Below are positions 22,081-36,283 of a stretch of DNA of 64,000 nucleotides, in pieces (positions within the stretch are counted from its first letter, which is position 1; each line of letters opens with the position of its first letter). This stretch comes from Haliclystus octoradiatus (taxonomy: Eukaryota > Cnidaria > Staurozoa > Stauromedusae > Haliclystidae). The translations under genes and the position numbers were made by a program. Where the stretch lies: assembly GCA_916610825.1 (NCBI GenBank), contig OU744454.1, positions 9,116,922-9,180,921 on the forward strand, given 5' to 3'. The notes beneath the pieces are model-generated. The model was not told the origin of the DNA, made no database searches, and saw only the letters and a program-made list of their open reading frames with translations.

Positions 22081-25000
22081 TTAAAAATTATGAAACACAA
22101 TGCCAAAACCCCTTAAGAATTGAAAATTGCAAAAAACAATGCCTTTTTTCCAAAAGAATTGATAAAGACCAAAAACAATGCCTAATTCTCCAAGAACTTT
22201 GAAACGACCAAAAAAGGACCAAAAACAGACCAAAAGCAATACCTTATTCTCTTGGGAACTAAAAATTACAAAAAACAATGCCCAGTTCCCTTGCTAATTG
22301 AAAATCATAAAAAACAATGCTAAATTCTTTTGGGAAATGAAAATTTTAAAAAACAATGCCTTTTTTTAAGGGTATTCAAAAAAAACCAAAATATTGCCCA
22401 ATTCTCAAGGAATTCGAAAACGACCAAAAACGGACCAAAAACAATACCTACTTCTTTTGGGAACCAAAAATGACCACAAAAATACCCATTGCTCTTGAGA
22501 AATGAAAATTACAAGAAACAGATCCCAATTCACTTGGGAATTGAAAATTATAAAAAACAATGCAAAATTCCCAAGAGAATTGGAAAAGACCAAAAACAAT
22601 GCCTAATTCTTAAGTGATTTTAAAACGACCAAAAATGGACCAAAAACGGATCAAAAACAATACCTAATTCTCTTGTGAAATAAAAATTACAAAAAACAAT
22701 GCCCAGTTCCCTTGTAAATTGAAACTTATAAAAAACAATGCAAAAATCCCTTGAAAATTGAAAACTTCAAAAAGCAATCCTTTTTTTTCAATTGATAAAG
22801 ACAAAAAACAATGCCCAATTCTCAAGGAATTTTAAAACGATCAAAAATGGACAAAAAACGGACCAAAAAAATACCTAATTCCCTTGAAAAATTAAAATTA
22901 CAAAAAACAATGCCCAGTTCCCTTGTAAATCAAAAATTATAAATAACAATGCCGAATTCCCTTGTGAATTGAAAATTATTAAAAACAACGCCAAATTCCC
23001 TTGTGAATTGCAAATTTTCAAAACAATGCCAAATTCCTCCATGGGAAATTAAAATTTTAAAAAACAATCCCAAATTCACTTTTGAAGTGAAAATTTCAAA
23101 AAACATTGCCTCTTTCCTAAGAAAATTGAAAAAGACCAAAAACAATACTTTATTCTCTTGGGAACTAAAAATTACAAAAAACAATGCCCAGTTCCCTTGC
23201 TAATTGAAAATTATAAAAAACAATGCTAAATTCTCTTGGGAAATGAAAATGTCAAAAAGCAATGCCTTTTTCTTGAGGGTATTCAAAAAAACCAAAATAA
23301 TGCCCAATTCTCAAGGAATTTCAAAACAAGCAAGAACGGACCAAAAACAATACTTAATTCCCAAGGGAATTAATAATTAAAGAAAACAATGCCATTATTT
23401 GTCAAGGAATTTTAAAACGACCAAAAATGGACCAAAAACAAACCAAAAACTAAACGTAATTCCCTTGCCAAATAAAAATTACAAACAACAATGCCCAGTT
23501 CCCTTGTAAATCAAAAAATATGAAACACAATGCCAAAACCTCTTAAGAATTGAAAATTGCAAAAAACAATGCCTTTTTTTCAAAAGAACTGATAAAGACC
23601 AAAAACAATGCCTAATTCTAGAAGAACTTTGAAACGACCAAAAAAGGACCAAAAACGGACCAAAAGCAATACCTTATTCTCTTGGGAACTAAAAATTAAA
23701 AAAAACAATGCCCAGTTCCCTTGCTAATTGAAAATTATAAAAAACAATGCTAAATTCTCTTGGGAAATGAAAATTTCAAAAAACAATGCCTTTTTCTTAA
23801 GGGTATTCAAAAAAAAACAAAATTTTGCCTAATTCTCAAAGAATTTGAAAACGACTAAAAACGGACCAAAAACAATACCTACTTCTTTTGGGAACCAAAA
23901 ATGACCACAAAAATGCCCATTGCTCTTGAGAAATGAAAATTACAAGAAACAGATCCCAATTCACTTGGGAATTGAAAATTATAAAAAACAATGCAAAATT
24001 CCAAAGAGAATTGGAAAAGACCAAAAACAATGCCTAATTCTTAAGTCATTTTAAAACGACCAAAAATGGACCAAAAACGGATCAAAAACAATACCTAATT
24101 CTCTTGTGAAATAAAAATTACAAAAAACAATGCCCAGTTCCCTTGTAAATTGAAAGTTATAAAAAACAATGCAAAAATCCCTTGAAAATTGAAAACTTCA
24201 AAAAGCAATCCTTTTTTTTCAAGGGAATTGATAAAGACAAAAAACAATGCCTAATTCTCAAGGAATTTTAAAACGATCAAAAATGGACAAAAAACGGACA
24301 AAAAAAATACCTAATTCCCTTGATAAATTAAAATTACAAAAAACAATGCCGAGTTCCCTTGGGAATTGAAAATTACAAAAAACAATGCGTAATTCTTGAA
24401 GAATTTTAAAACGACCGAAAAAGGACCAAAAACGGACCAAAAACAATACCTAATTCCCTTGGGAAATAAAAATTACAAAAAACAATGCCCAGTTCTCTTG
24501 TAAATTAAAACTTATAAAAAACAATGCAAAAATCCCTTGAGAATTGAAAACTTCAAAAAACAATCCTTTTTTTCCAAGAGAATTGATAAAGACCAAAAAC
24601 AATGCCCAATTCTCAAGGAATTTTAAAACGAACAAAACTGGACAAAAAACGGATCAAAAAAATACCTTATTATCTTGAGAAATTAAAATTACAAAAAACA
24701 ATGCCGAGTTCCCTTGGGAATTGAAAATTACAAAAAACAATGCGTAATTCTCGAAGAATTTTAAAACGACCGAAAAAGGACCAAAAACGGACCAAAAACA
24801 ATACCTAATTCCCTTGGGAAATAAAAATTACAAAAAACAATGCCCAGTTCCCTTGTAAATTAAAAATTATAAAAAACAATGCCAAAATCTCTTGAGAAAT
24901 GAAAACTTCAAAACACAATGCCTTTTTTCCAAGGGAATTAATAAAGAACAACAACAATTCCTAATTCTCGAAGAATTCTAAAACGACCAACAACGGATCA

Positions 25001-26063
25001 AAAACAATACTTAATTCCTTTTGGAATCAATCATGACCACAAAAATGCCCATTTCTCTTAGGGAATGAAAATTACAAAAAACAATTTCAAATTCACTTGG
25101 GTCTTGAGATTTACTAAAAACAATGCCCAATTATCTTTAGAATTGAAAATTAAAATATACAATGCCAAATTCCGTTGGGAATTAATAATTACAAAAAGAA
25201 TGCATGATTCACAAGGAATTTAAGCACGACCTAAAACGGACTAAAAACGGACCAAAAACAATACCTAATTTTCTCGGGACTCAAAAGTGACCACAGAAAT
25301 GCCCATTTCTCTTGTGAAATGAAAATTACAAAAAACAATTCACATTTCACTTGGGAATTGAAAATTACAAAAAACAATGTTTTTTTCTTAAGGGTATTAA
25401 AAAAAACCAAAACAATGCCTAATTCTCAAGGAATTTGAAAACGACAAAAAATGAACCAAAAATATTACCTAATTCTTTTGGGGATAAAATATTACAAAAA
25501 ACAATGCTCAGCTCCCTTGAGAATTGAAAATTATCAAAAACAACGCCAAATTCCCTTGAGAATTGAAAATTTTCAAAACAATGCCAAATTCCCCCATTGA
25601 AATTAAAATTTTAAAAACAATGCCAAATTCACTTTTGAAGTGAAAATTTCGAAAAACATTGCCTCTTTCCTAAGAAAATTGAAAAAGGCCAAAAACAATA
25701 CCTTATTCTCTTGGGAACTAAAAATTACAAAAAATAATGCCCAGTTCCCTTGCTAATTGAAAATTATAAAAAACAATGCTAAATTCTCTTGGGAAATGAA
25801 AATGTCAAAAAGCAATGCCTTTTTCTTAAGGGTATTCAAAAAAACCAAAATAATGCCTAATTCTCAAGGAATTTCAAAACAACGAAGAACGGAACAAAAA
25901 CAATACTTAATTCTCTTGGGAATTAATAATTAAAGAAAACAATGCCATTATTTGTCAAGGAATTTTAAAACGACCAAAAATGGACCAAAAACGAACCAAA
26001 AACAAAACGTAATTCCCTTGCCAAATAAGAATTACAAACAACAACGCCCAGTTCCCTTGTAAA
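22081..26063. repeat. HOR unit 5, L-derived, 3983 bp
   Basis: L-type first half with TTTCAATTG and the CCATGG module near 23039, second half from about 23514, then a switch back to first-half sequence near 23880 (CTACTTCTTTTGGG). It then has an M-type tail with a tandem segment of about 355 bp: CCGAGTTCCC at about 24349 and again at about 24704. The excess over L is 354 bp. It contains the centre-flipped palindrome at 23356-23371. The tail carries the alpha markers. Confidence 0.9.
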
Positions 26064-28261
26064 TTAAAAATTATGAAACACAATGCCAAAACCCCTTAAG
26101 AATTGAAAATTGCAAAAAACAATGCCTTTTTTCCAAAAGAATTGATAAAGACCAAAAACAATGCCTAATTCTCCAAGAACTCTGAAACGACCAAAAAAGG
26201 ACCAAAAACGGACCAAAAGCAATACCTTATTCTCTTGGGAACTAAAAATTACAAAAAACAATGCCCAGTTCCCTTGCTAATTGAAAATCATAAAAAACAA
26301 TGCTAAATTCTTTTGGGAAATGAAAATTTTAAAAAACAATGCCTTTTTTTTAAGGGTATTCAAAAAAAAACCAAAATATTGTCCAATTCTCAAGGAATTC
26401 GAAAACGACCAAAAACGGACCAAAAACAATACCTACTTCTTTTGGGAACCAAAAATTACCACAAAAATGCCCATTGCTCTTGAGAAATGAAAATTACAAG
26501 AAACAGATCCCAATTCACTTGGGAATTGAAAATTATAAAAAACAATGCAAAATTCCCAAGAGAATTGGAAAAGACCAAAAACAATGCCTAATTCTTAAGT
26601 GATTTTAAAACGACCAAAAATGGACCAAAAACGGATCAAAAACAATACCTAATTCTCTTGTGAAATAAAAATTACAAAAAACAATGCCCAGTTCCCTTGT
26701 AAATTGAAACTTATAAAAAACAATGCAAAAATCCCTTGAAAATTGAAAACTTCAAAAAGCAATCCTTTTTTTTCAAGGGGATTGATAAAGACAAAAAACA
26801 ATGCCTAATTCTCAAGGAATTTTAAAACGATCAAAAATGGACAAAAAACGGACCAAAAAATACCTAATTCCCTTGATAAATTAAAATTACAAAAAACAAT
26901 GCCGAGTTCCCTTGGGAATTGAAAATTACAAAAAACAATGCGTATTTCTCGAAGAATTTTAAAACGACCGAAAAAGGACCAAAAACGGACCAAAAACAAT
27001 ACCTAATTCCCTTGGGAAATAAAAATTACAAAAAACAATGCCCAGTTCCCTTGTAAATTAAAAATTATAAAAAACAATGCCAAAATCTCTTGAGAAATGA
27101 AAACTTCAAAACACAATGCCTTTTTTCCAAGGGAATTAATAAAGAACAACAACAATTCCTAATTCTCGAAGAATTCTAAAACGACCAACAACGGATCAAA
27201 AACAATACTTAATTCCTTTTGGAATCAATCATGACCACAAAAATGCCCATTTCTCTTAGGGAATGAAAATTACAAAAAACAATTTCAAATTCACTTGGGT
27301 CTTGAGATTTACTAAAAACAATGCCCAATTATCTTTAGAATTGAAAATTAAAATATACAATGCCAAATTCCGTTGGGAATTAATAATTACAAAAAGAATG
27401 CATGATTCACAAGGAATTTAAGCACGACCTAAAACGGACTAAAAACGGACCAAAAACAATACCTAATTTTCTCGGGACTCAAAAGTGACCAAAGAAATGC
27501 CCATTTCTCTTGTGAAATGAAAATTACAAAAAACAATTCACATTTCACTTGGGAATTGAAAATTACAAAAAACAATGTTTTTTTCTTAAGGGTATTAAAA
27601 AAAACCAAAACAATGCCTAATTCTCAAGGAATTTGAAAACGACAAAAAATGAACCAAAAATATTACCTAATTGTTTTGGGGATAAAATATTACAAAAAAC
27701 AATGCTCAGCTCCCTTGAGAATTGAAAATTATCAAAAACAACGACAAATTCCCTTGAGAATTGAAAATTTTCAAAACAATGCCAAATTCCCCCATTGAAA
27801 TTAAAATTTTAAAAACAATGCCAAATTCACTTTTGAAGTGAAAATTTCGAAAAACATTGCCTCTTTCCTAAGAAAATTGAAAAAGGCCAAAAACAATACC
27901 TTATTCTCTTGGGAACTAAAAATTACAAAAAATAATGCCCAGTTCCCTTGCTAATTGAAAATTATAAAAAACAATGCTAAATTCTCTTGGGAAATGAAAA
28001 TGTCAAAAAGCAATGCCTTTTTCTTAAGGGTATTCAAAAAAACCAAAATAATGCCTAATTCTCAAGGAATTTCAAAACAACGAAGAACGGAACAAAAACA
28101 ATACTTAATTCTCTTGGGAATTAATAATTAAAGAAAACAATGCCATTATTTGTCAAGGAATTTTAAAACGACCAAAAATGGACCAAAAACGAACCAAAAA
28201 CAAAACGTAATTCCCTTGCCAAATAAAAATTACAAACAACAACGCCCAGTTCCCTTGTAAA
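26064..28261. repeat. HOR unit 6, type S (2198 bp)
   Basis: Standard S structure with the hybrid point near 26870. The head carries the alpha marker GAACTCTG near 26176. Private variants include AAAAATTACC for AAAAATGACC near 26455, GTATTTCTCG for GTAATTCTCG near 26941 and AATTGTTTTGGG near 27670. The tail mixes markers: GACCAAAG (beta) near 27487 but TGAACC and TTGGGAACT (alpha) afterwards. Confidence 0.93.
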
Positions 28262-30457
28262 TTAAAAATTATGAAACACAATGCCAAAACCCCTTAAGAA
28301 TTGAAAATTGCAAAAAACAATGCCTTTTTTCCAAAAGAATTGATAAAGACCAAAAACAATGCCTAATTCTCCAAGAACTCTGAAACGACCAAAAAGGACC
28401 AAAAACGGACCAAAAGCAATACCTTATTCTCTTGGGAACTAAAAATTACAAAAAACAATGCCCAGTTCCCTTGCTAATTGAAAATCATAAAAAACAATGC
28501 TAAATTCTTTTGGGAAATGAAAATTTTAAAAAACAATGCCTTTTTTTTAAGGGTATTCAAAAAAAACCAAAATATTGTCCAATTCTCAAGGAATTCGAAA
28601 ACGACCAAAAACGGACCAAAAACAATACCTACTTCTTTTGGGAACCAAAAATGACCACAAAAATGCCCATTGCTCTTGAGAAATGAAAATTACAAGAAAC
28701 AGATCCCAATTCACTTGGGAATTGAAAATTATAAAAAACAATGCAAAATTCCCAAGAGAATTGGAAAAGACCAAAAACAATGCCTAATTCTTAAGTGATT
28801 TTAAAACGACCAAAAATGGACCAAAAACGGATCAAAAACAATACCTAATTCTCTTGTGAAATAAAAATTACAAAAAACAATGCCCAGTTCCCTTGTAAAT
28901 TGAAACTTATAAAAAACAATGCAAAAATCCCTTGAAAATTGAAAACTTCAAAAAGCAATCCTTTTTTTTCAAGGGGATTGATAAAGACAAAAAACAATGC
29001 CTAATTCTCAAGGAATTTTAAAACGATCAAAAATGGACAAAAAACGGACCAAAAAATACCTAATTCCCTTGATAAATTAAAATTACAAAAAACAATGCCG
29101 AGTTCCCTTGGGAATTGAAAATTACAAAAAACAATGCGTAATTCTCGAAGAATTTTAAAACGACCGAAAAAGGACCAAAAACGGACCAAAAACAATACCT
29201 AATTCCCTTGGGAAATAAAAATTACAAAAAACAATGCCCAGTTCCCTTGTAAATTAAAAATTATAAAAAACAATGCCAAAATATCTTGAGAAATGAAAAC
29301 TTCAAAACACAATGCCTTTTTTCCAAGGGAATTAATAAAGAACAACAACAATTCCTAATTCTCGAAGAATTCTAAAACGACCAACAACGGATCAAAAACA
29401 ATACTTAATTCCTTTTGGAATCAATCATGACCACAAAAATGCCCATTTCTCTTAGGGAATGAAAATTACAAAAAACAATTTCAAATTCACTTGGGTCTTG
29501 AGATTTACTAAAAACAATGCCCAATTATCTTTAGAATTGAAAATTAAAATATACAATGCCAAATTCCGTTGGGAATTAATAATTACAAAAAGAATGCATG
29601 ATTCACAAGGAATTTAAGCACGACCTAAAACGGACTAAAAACGGACCAAAAACAATACCTAATTTTCTCGGGACTCAAAAGTGACCAAAGAAATGCCCAT
29701 TTCTCTTGTGAAATGAAAATTACAAAAAACAATTCACATTTCACTTGGGAATTGAAAATTACAAAAAACAATGTTTTTTTCTTAAGGGTATTAAAAAAAA
29801 CCAAAACAATGCCTAATTCTCAAGGAATTTGAAAACGACAAAAAATGAACCAAAAATATTACCTAATTCTTTTGGGGATAAAATATTACAAAAAACAATG
29901 CTCAGCTCCCTTGAGAATTGAAAATTATCAAAAACAACGCCAAATTCCCTTGAGAATTGAAAATTTTCAAAACAATGCCAAATTCCCCCATTGAAATTAA
30001 AATTTTAAAAACAATGCCAAATTCACTTTTGAAGTGAAAATTTCGAAAAACATTGCCTCTTTCCTAAGAAAATTGAAAAAGGCCAAAAACAATACCTTAT
30101 TCTCTTGGGAACTAAAAATTACAAAAAATAATGCCCAGTTCCCTTGCTAATTGAAAATTATAAAAAACAATGCTAAATTCTCTTGGGAAATGAAAATGTC
30201 AAAAAGCAATGCCTTTTTCTTAAGGGTATTCAAAAAAACCAAAATAATGCCTAATTCTCAAGGAATTTCAAAACAACGAAGAACGGAACAAAAACAATAC
30301 TTAATTCTCTTGGGAATTAATAATTAAAGAAAACAATGCCATTATTTGTCAAGGAATTTTAAAACGACCAAAAATGGACCAAAAACGAACCAAAAACAAA
30401 ACGTAATTCCCTTGCCAAATAAAAATTACAAACAACAACGCCCAGTTCCCTTGTAAA
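28262..30457. repeat. HOR unit 7, type S (2196 bp)
   Basis: S unit in a run of three. It is one base short because of a deleted A near 28390 (GACCAAAAAGG for GACCAAAAAAGG). It has ATATCTTGAG for ATCTCTTGAG near 29280. Its tail shows the same mixed markers as unit 6 (GACCAAAG near 29690, then TGAACC near 29847), so units 6 and 7 share a recombination event and were probably amplified together. Confidence 0.93.
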
Positions 30458-32654
30458 TTAAAAATTATGAAACACAATGCCAAAACCCCTTAAGAATTGA
30501 AAATTGCAAAAAACAATGCCTTTTTTCCAAAAGAATTGATAAAGACCAAAAACAATGCCTAATTCTCCAAGAACTCTGAAACGACCAAAAAAGGACCAAA
30601 AACGGACCAAAAGCAATACCTTATTCTCTTGGGAACTAAAAATTACAAAAAACAATGCCCAGTTCCCTTGCTAATTGAAAATCATAAAAAACAATGCTAA
30701 ATTCTTTTGGGAAATGAAAATTTTAAAAAACAATGCCTTTTTTTTAAGGGTATTCAAAAAAAACCAAAATATTGTCCAATTCTCAAGGAATTCGAAAACG
30801 ACCAAAAACGGACCAAAAACAATACCTACTTCTTTTGGGAACCAAAAATGACCACAAAAATGCCCATTGCTCTTGAGAAATGAAAATTACAAGAAACAGA
30901 TCCCAATTCACTTGGGAATTGAAAATTATAAAAAACAATGCAAAATTCCCAAGAGAATTGGAAAAGACCAAAAACAATGCCTAATTCTTAAGTGATTTTA
31001 AAACGACCAAAAATGGACCAAAAACGGATCAAAAACAATACCTAATTCTCTTGTGAAATAAAAATTACAAAAAACAATGCCCAGTTCCCTTGTAAATTGA
31101 AACTTATAAAAAACAATGCAAAAATCCCTTGAAAATTGAAAACTTCAAAAAGCAATCCTTTTTTTTCAAGGGGATTGATAAAGACAAAAAACAATGCCTA
31201 ATTCTCAAGGAATTTTAAAACGATCAAAAATGGACAAAAAACGGACCAAAAAATACCTAATTCCCTTGATAAATTAAAATTACAAAAAACAATGCCGAGT
31301 TCCCTTGGGAATTGAAAATTACAAAAAACAATGCGTAATTCTCGAAGAATTTTAAAACGACCGAAAAAGGACCAAAAACGGACCAAAAACAATACCTAAT
31401 TCCCTTGGGAAATAAAAATTACAAAAAACAATGCCCAGTTCCCTTGTAAATTAAAAATTATAAAAAACAATGCCAAAATCTCTTGAGAAATGAAAACTTC
31501 AAAACACAATGCCTTTTTTCCAAGGGAATTAATAAAGAACAACAACAATTCCTAATTCTCGAAGAATTCTAAAACGACCAACAACGGATCAAAAACAATA
31601 CTTAATTCCTTTTGGAATCAATCATGACCACAAAAATGCCCATTTCTCTTAGGGAATGAAAATTACAAAAAACAATTTCAAATTCACTTGGGTCTTGAGA
31701 TTTACTAAAAACAATGCCCAATTATCTTTAGAATTGAAAATTAAAATATACAATGCCAAATTCCGTTGGGAATTAATAATTACAAAAAGAATGCATGATT
31801 CACAAGGAATTTAAGCACGACCTAAAACGGACTAAAAACGGACCAAAAACAATACCTAATTTTCTCGGGACTCAAAAGTGACCAAAGAAATGCCCATTTC
31901 TCTTGTGAAATGAAAATTACAAAAAACAATTCACATTTCACTTGGGAATTGAAAATTACAAAAAACAATGTTTTTTTCTTAAGGGTATTAAAAAAAACCA
32001 AAACAATGCCTAATTCTCAAGGAATTTGAAAACGACAAAAAATGGACCAAAAATATTACCTAATTCTTTTGGGGATAAAATATTACAAAAAACAATGCTC
32101 AGCTCCCTTGAGAATTGAAAATTATCAAAAACAACGCCAAATTCCCTTGAGAATTGAAAATTTTCAAAACAATGCCAAATTCCCCCATTGAAATTAAAAT
32201 TTTAAAAACAATGCCAAATTCACTTTTGAAGTGAAAATTTCGAAAAACATTGCCTCTTTCCTAAGAAAATTGAAAAAGGCCAAAAACAATACCTTATTCT
32301 CTTGAGAACTAAAAATTACAAAAAATAATGCCCAGTTCCCTTGCTAATTGAAAATTATAAAAAACAATGCTAAATTCTCTTGGGAAATGAAAATGTCAAA
32401 AAGCAATGCCTTTTTCTTAAGGGTATTCAAAAAAACCAAAATAATGCCTAATTCTCAAGGAATTTCAAAACAACGAAGAACGGAACAAAAACAATACTTA
32501 ATTCTCTTGGGAATTAATAATTAAAGAAAACAATGCCATTATTTGTCAAGGAATTTTAAAACGACCAAAAATGGACCAAAAACGAACCAAAAACAAAACG
32601 TAATTCCCTTGCCAAATAAAAATTACAAACAACAATGCCCAGTTCCCTTGTAAA
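30458..32654. repeat. HOR unit 8, type S (2197 bp)
   Basis: S unit with an alpha-type head (GAACTCTG near 30572) and a beta-type tail (GACCAAAG near 31880, TGGACC near 32042, TTGAGAACT near 32303). A haplotype switch therefore lies within the unit, between about 30575 and 31880. Otherwise it is nearly identical to units 6 and 7. Confidence 0.93.
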
Positions 32655-35600
32655 TTAAAAATTATGAAACACAATGCCAAAACCCCTTAAGAATTGAAAA
32701 TTGCAAAAAACAATGCCTTTTTTCCAAAAGAATTGATAAAGACCAAAAACAATGCCTAATTCTCCAAGAACTTTGAAACGACCAAAAAAGGACCAAAAAC
32801 GGACCAAAAGCAATACCTTATTCTCTTGGGAACTAAAAATTACAAAAAACAATGCCCAGTTCCCTTGCTAATTGAAAATCATAAAAAACAATGCTAAATT
32901 CTTTTGGGAAATGAAAATTTTAAAAAACAATGCCTTTTTTTTAAGGGTATTCAAAAAAAACCAAAATATTGCCCAATTCTCAAGGAATTCGAAAACGACC
33001 AAAAACGGACCAAAAACAATACCTACTTCTTTTGGGAACCAAAAATGACCACAAAAATGCCCATTGCTCTTGAGAAATGAAAATTACAAGAAACAGATCC
33101 CAATTCACTTGGGAATTGAAAATTATAAAAAACAATGCAAAATTCCCAAGAGAATTGGAAAAGACCAAAAACAATGCCTAATTCTTAAGTGATTTTAAAA
33201 CGACCAAAAATGGACCAAAAACGGATCAAAAACAATACCTAATTCTCTTGTGAAATAAAAATTACAAAAAACAATGCCCAGTTCCCTTGTAAATTGAAAC
33301 TTATAAAAAACAATGCAAAAATCCCTTGAAAATTGAAAACTTCAAAAAGCAATCCTTTTTTTTCAATTGATAAAGACAAAAAACAATGCCCAATTCTCAA
33401 GGAATTTTAAAACGATCAAAAATGGACAAAAAACGGACCAAAAAAATACCTAATTCCCTTGAAAAATTAAAATTACAAAAAACAATGCCCAGTTCCCTTG
33501 TAAATTAAAAATTATAAATAACAATGCCAAATTCCCTTGTGAATTGAAAATTATTAAAAACAACGCCAAATTCCCTTGTGAATTGCAAATTTTCAAAACA
33601 ATGCCAAATTCCTCCATGGGAAATTAAAATTTTAAAAAACAATCCCAAATTCACTTTTGAAGTGAAAATTTCAAAAAACATTGCCTCTTTCCTAAGAAAA
33701 TTGAAAAAGACCAAAAACAATACTTTATTCTCTTGGGAACTAAAAATTACAAAAAACAATGCCCAGTTCCCTTGCTAAATGAAAATTATAAAAAACAATG
33801 CTAAATTCTCTTGGGAAATGAAAATGTCAAAAAGCAATGCCTTTTTCTTGAGGGTATTCAAAAAAACCAAAATAATGCCCAATTCTCAAGGAATTTCAAA
33901 ACAAGCAAGAACGGACCAAAAACAATACTTAATTCCCTTGGGAATTAATAATTAAAGAAAACAATGCCATTATTTGTCAAGGAATTTTAAAACGACCAAA
34001 AATGGACCAAAAACAAACCAAAAACTAAACGTAATTCCCTTGCCAAATAAAAATTACAAACAACAATGCCCAGTTCCCTTGTAAATCAAAAAATATGAAA
34101 CACAATGCCAAAACCTCTTAAGAATTGAAAATTGCAAAAAACAATGCCTTTTTTTCAAAAGAACTGATAAAGACCAAAAACAATGCCTAATTCTAGAAGA
34201 ACTTTGAAACGACCAAAAAAGGACCAAAAACGGACCAAAAGCAATACCTTATTCTCTTGGGAACTAAAAATTAAAAAAAACAATGCCCAGTTCCCTTGCT
34301 AATTGAAAATTATAAAAAACAATGCTAAATTCTCTTGGGAAATGAAAATTTCAAAAAACAATGCCTTTTTCTTAAGGGTATTCAAAAAAAAACAAAATTT
34401 TGCCTAATTCTCAAAAAATTTGAAAACGACTAAAAACGGACCAAAAACAATACCTACTTCCTTTGGGTACCAAAAATGACCACAAAAATGCCCATTGATC
34501 TTGAGAAATGAAAATTACAAGAAACAGATCCCAATTCACTTGAGAATTGAAAATTATAAAAAACAATGCAAAATTCCCAAGAGAATTGAAAAAGACCAAA
34601 AACAATGCCTAATTCTCAAGTCATTTAAAAATGACCAAAATTGGACCAAAAACGGACTAAAAACAATACCTAATTCCCTTGGGAAATAAAAATTACAAAA
34701 AACAATGCCCAGTTCTCTTGTAAATTAAAACTTATAAAATACAATGCAAAAATCCCTTGAGAATTGAAAACTTCAAAAAACAATCCTTTTTTTCCAAGAG
34801 AATTGATAAAGACCAAAAACAATGCCCAATTCTCAAGGAATTTTAAAACGACCAAAACTGGACAAAAACCGGATCAAAAAAATACCTTATTCCCTTGATA
34901 AATTAAAATTACAAAAAACAATGCCGAGTTCCCTTGGGAATTGAAAATTACAAAAAACAATGCCTAATTCTCGAAGAATTTTAAAACGACCGAAAAAGGA
35001 CCAAAAACGGACCAAAAACAATACCTAATTCCCTTGGGAAATAAAAATTACAAAAAACAATGCCCAGTTCCCTTGTAAATTAAAAATTATAAAAAACAAT
35101 GCCAAAATCTCTTGAGAAATGAAAACTTCAAAACACAATGCCTTTTTTCCAAGGGAATTAATAAAGAACAACAACAATTCCTAATTCTCGAAGAATTCTA
35201 AAACGACCAACAACGGATCAAAAACAATACTTAATTCCTTTTGGAATCAATCATGACCACAAAAATGCCCATTTCTCTTAGGGAATGAAAATCACAAAAA
35301 ACAATTTCAAATTCACTTGGGTCTTGAGATTTACTAAAAACAATGCCCAATTATCTTTAGAATTGAAAATTAAAATATACAATGCCAAATTCCGTTGGGA
35401 ATTAATAATTACAAAAAGAATGCATGATTCACAAGGAATTTAAGCACGACCTAAAACGGACTAAAAACGGACCAAAAACAATACCTAATTTTCTCGGGAC
35501 TCAAAAGTGACCAAAGAAATGCCCATTTCTCTTGTGAAATGAAAATTACAAAAAACAATTCACATTTCACTTGGGAATTGAAAATTACAAAAAACAATGT

Positions 35601-36283
35601 TTTTTTCTTAAGGGTATTAAAAAAAACCAAAACAATGCCTAATTCTCAAGGAATTTGAAAACGACAAAAAATGGACCAAAAATATTACCTAATTCTTTTG
35701 GGGATAAAATATTACAAAAAACAATGCTCAGCTCCCTTGAGAATTGAAAATTATCAAAAACAACGCCAAATTCCCTTGAGAATTGAAAATTTTCAAAACA
35801 ATGCCAAATTCCCCCATTGAAATTAAAATTTTAAAAACAATGCCAAATTCACTTTTGAAGTGAAAATTTCGAAAAACATTGCCTCTTTCCTAAGAAAATT
35901 GAAAAAGGCCAAAAACAATACCTTATTCTCTTGGGAACTAAAAATTACAAAAAATAATGCCCAGTTCCCTTGCTAATTGAAAATTATAAAAAACAATGCT
36001 AAATTCTCTTGGGAAATGAAAATGTCAAAAAGCAATGCCTTTTTCTTAAGGGTATTCAAAAAAACCAAAATAATGCCTAATTCTCAAGGAATTTCAAAAC
36101 AACGAAGAACGGAACAAAAACAATACTTAATTCTCTTGGGAATCAATAATTAAAGAAAACAATGCCATTATTTGTCAAGGAATTTTAAAACGACCAAAAA
36201 TGGACCAAAAACGAACCAAAAACAAAACGTAATTCCCTTGCCAAATAAAAATTACAAACAACAATGCCCAGTTCCCTTGTAAA
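32655..36283. repeat. HOR unit 9, type L (3629 bp)
   Basis: Full L unit with two half-units, TTTCAATTG near 33361 and the CCATGG module near 33614. Private variants include CTAAATGAAAA for CTAATTGAAAA near 33775, TCTCAAAAAATTTG near 34410, GGGTACC near 34466 and ACCGGATC near 34868. The tail is mixed: GACCAAAG and TGGACC (beta) but TTGGGAACT near 35930 (alpha form), followed by CAATGCCCAG (beta). Confidence 0.93.
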
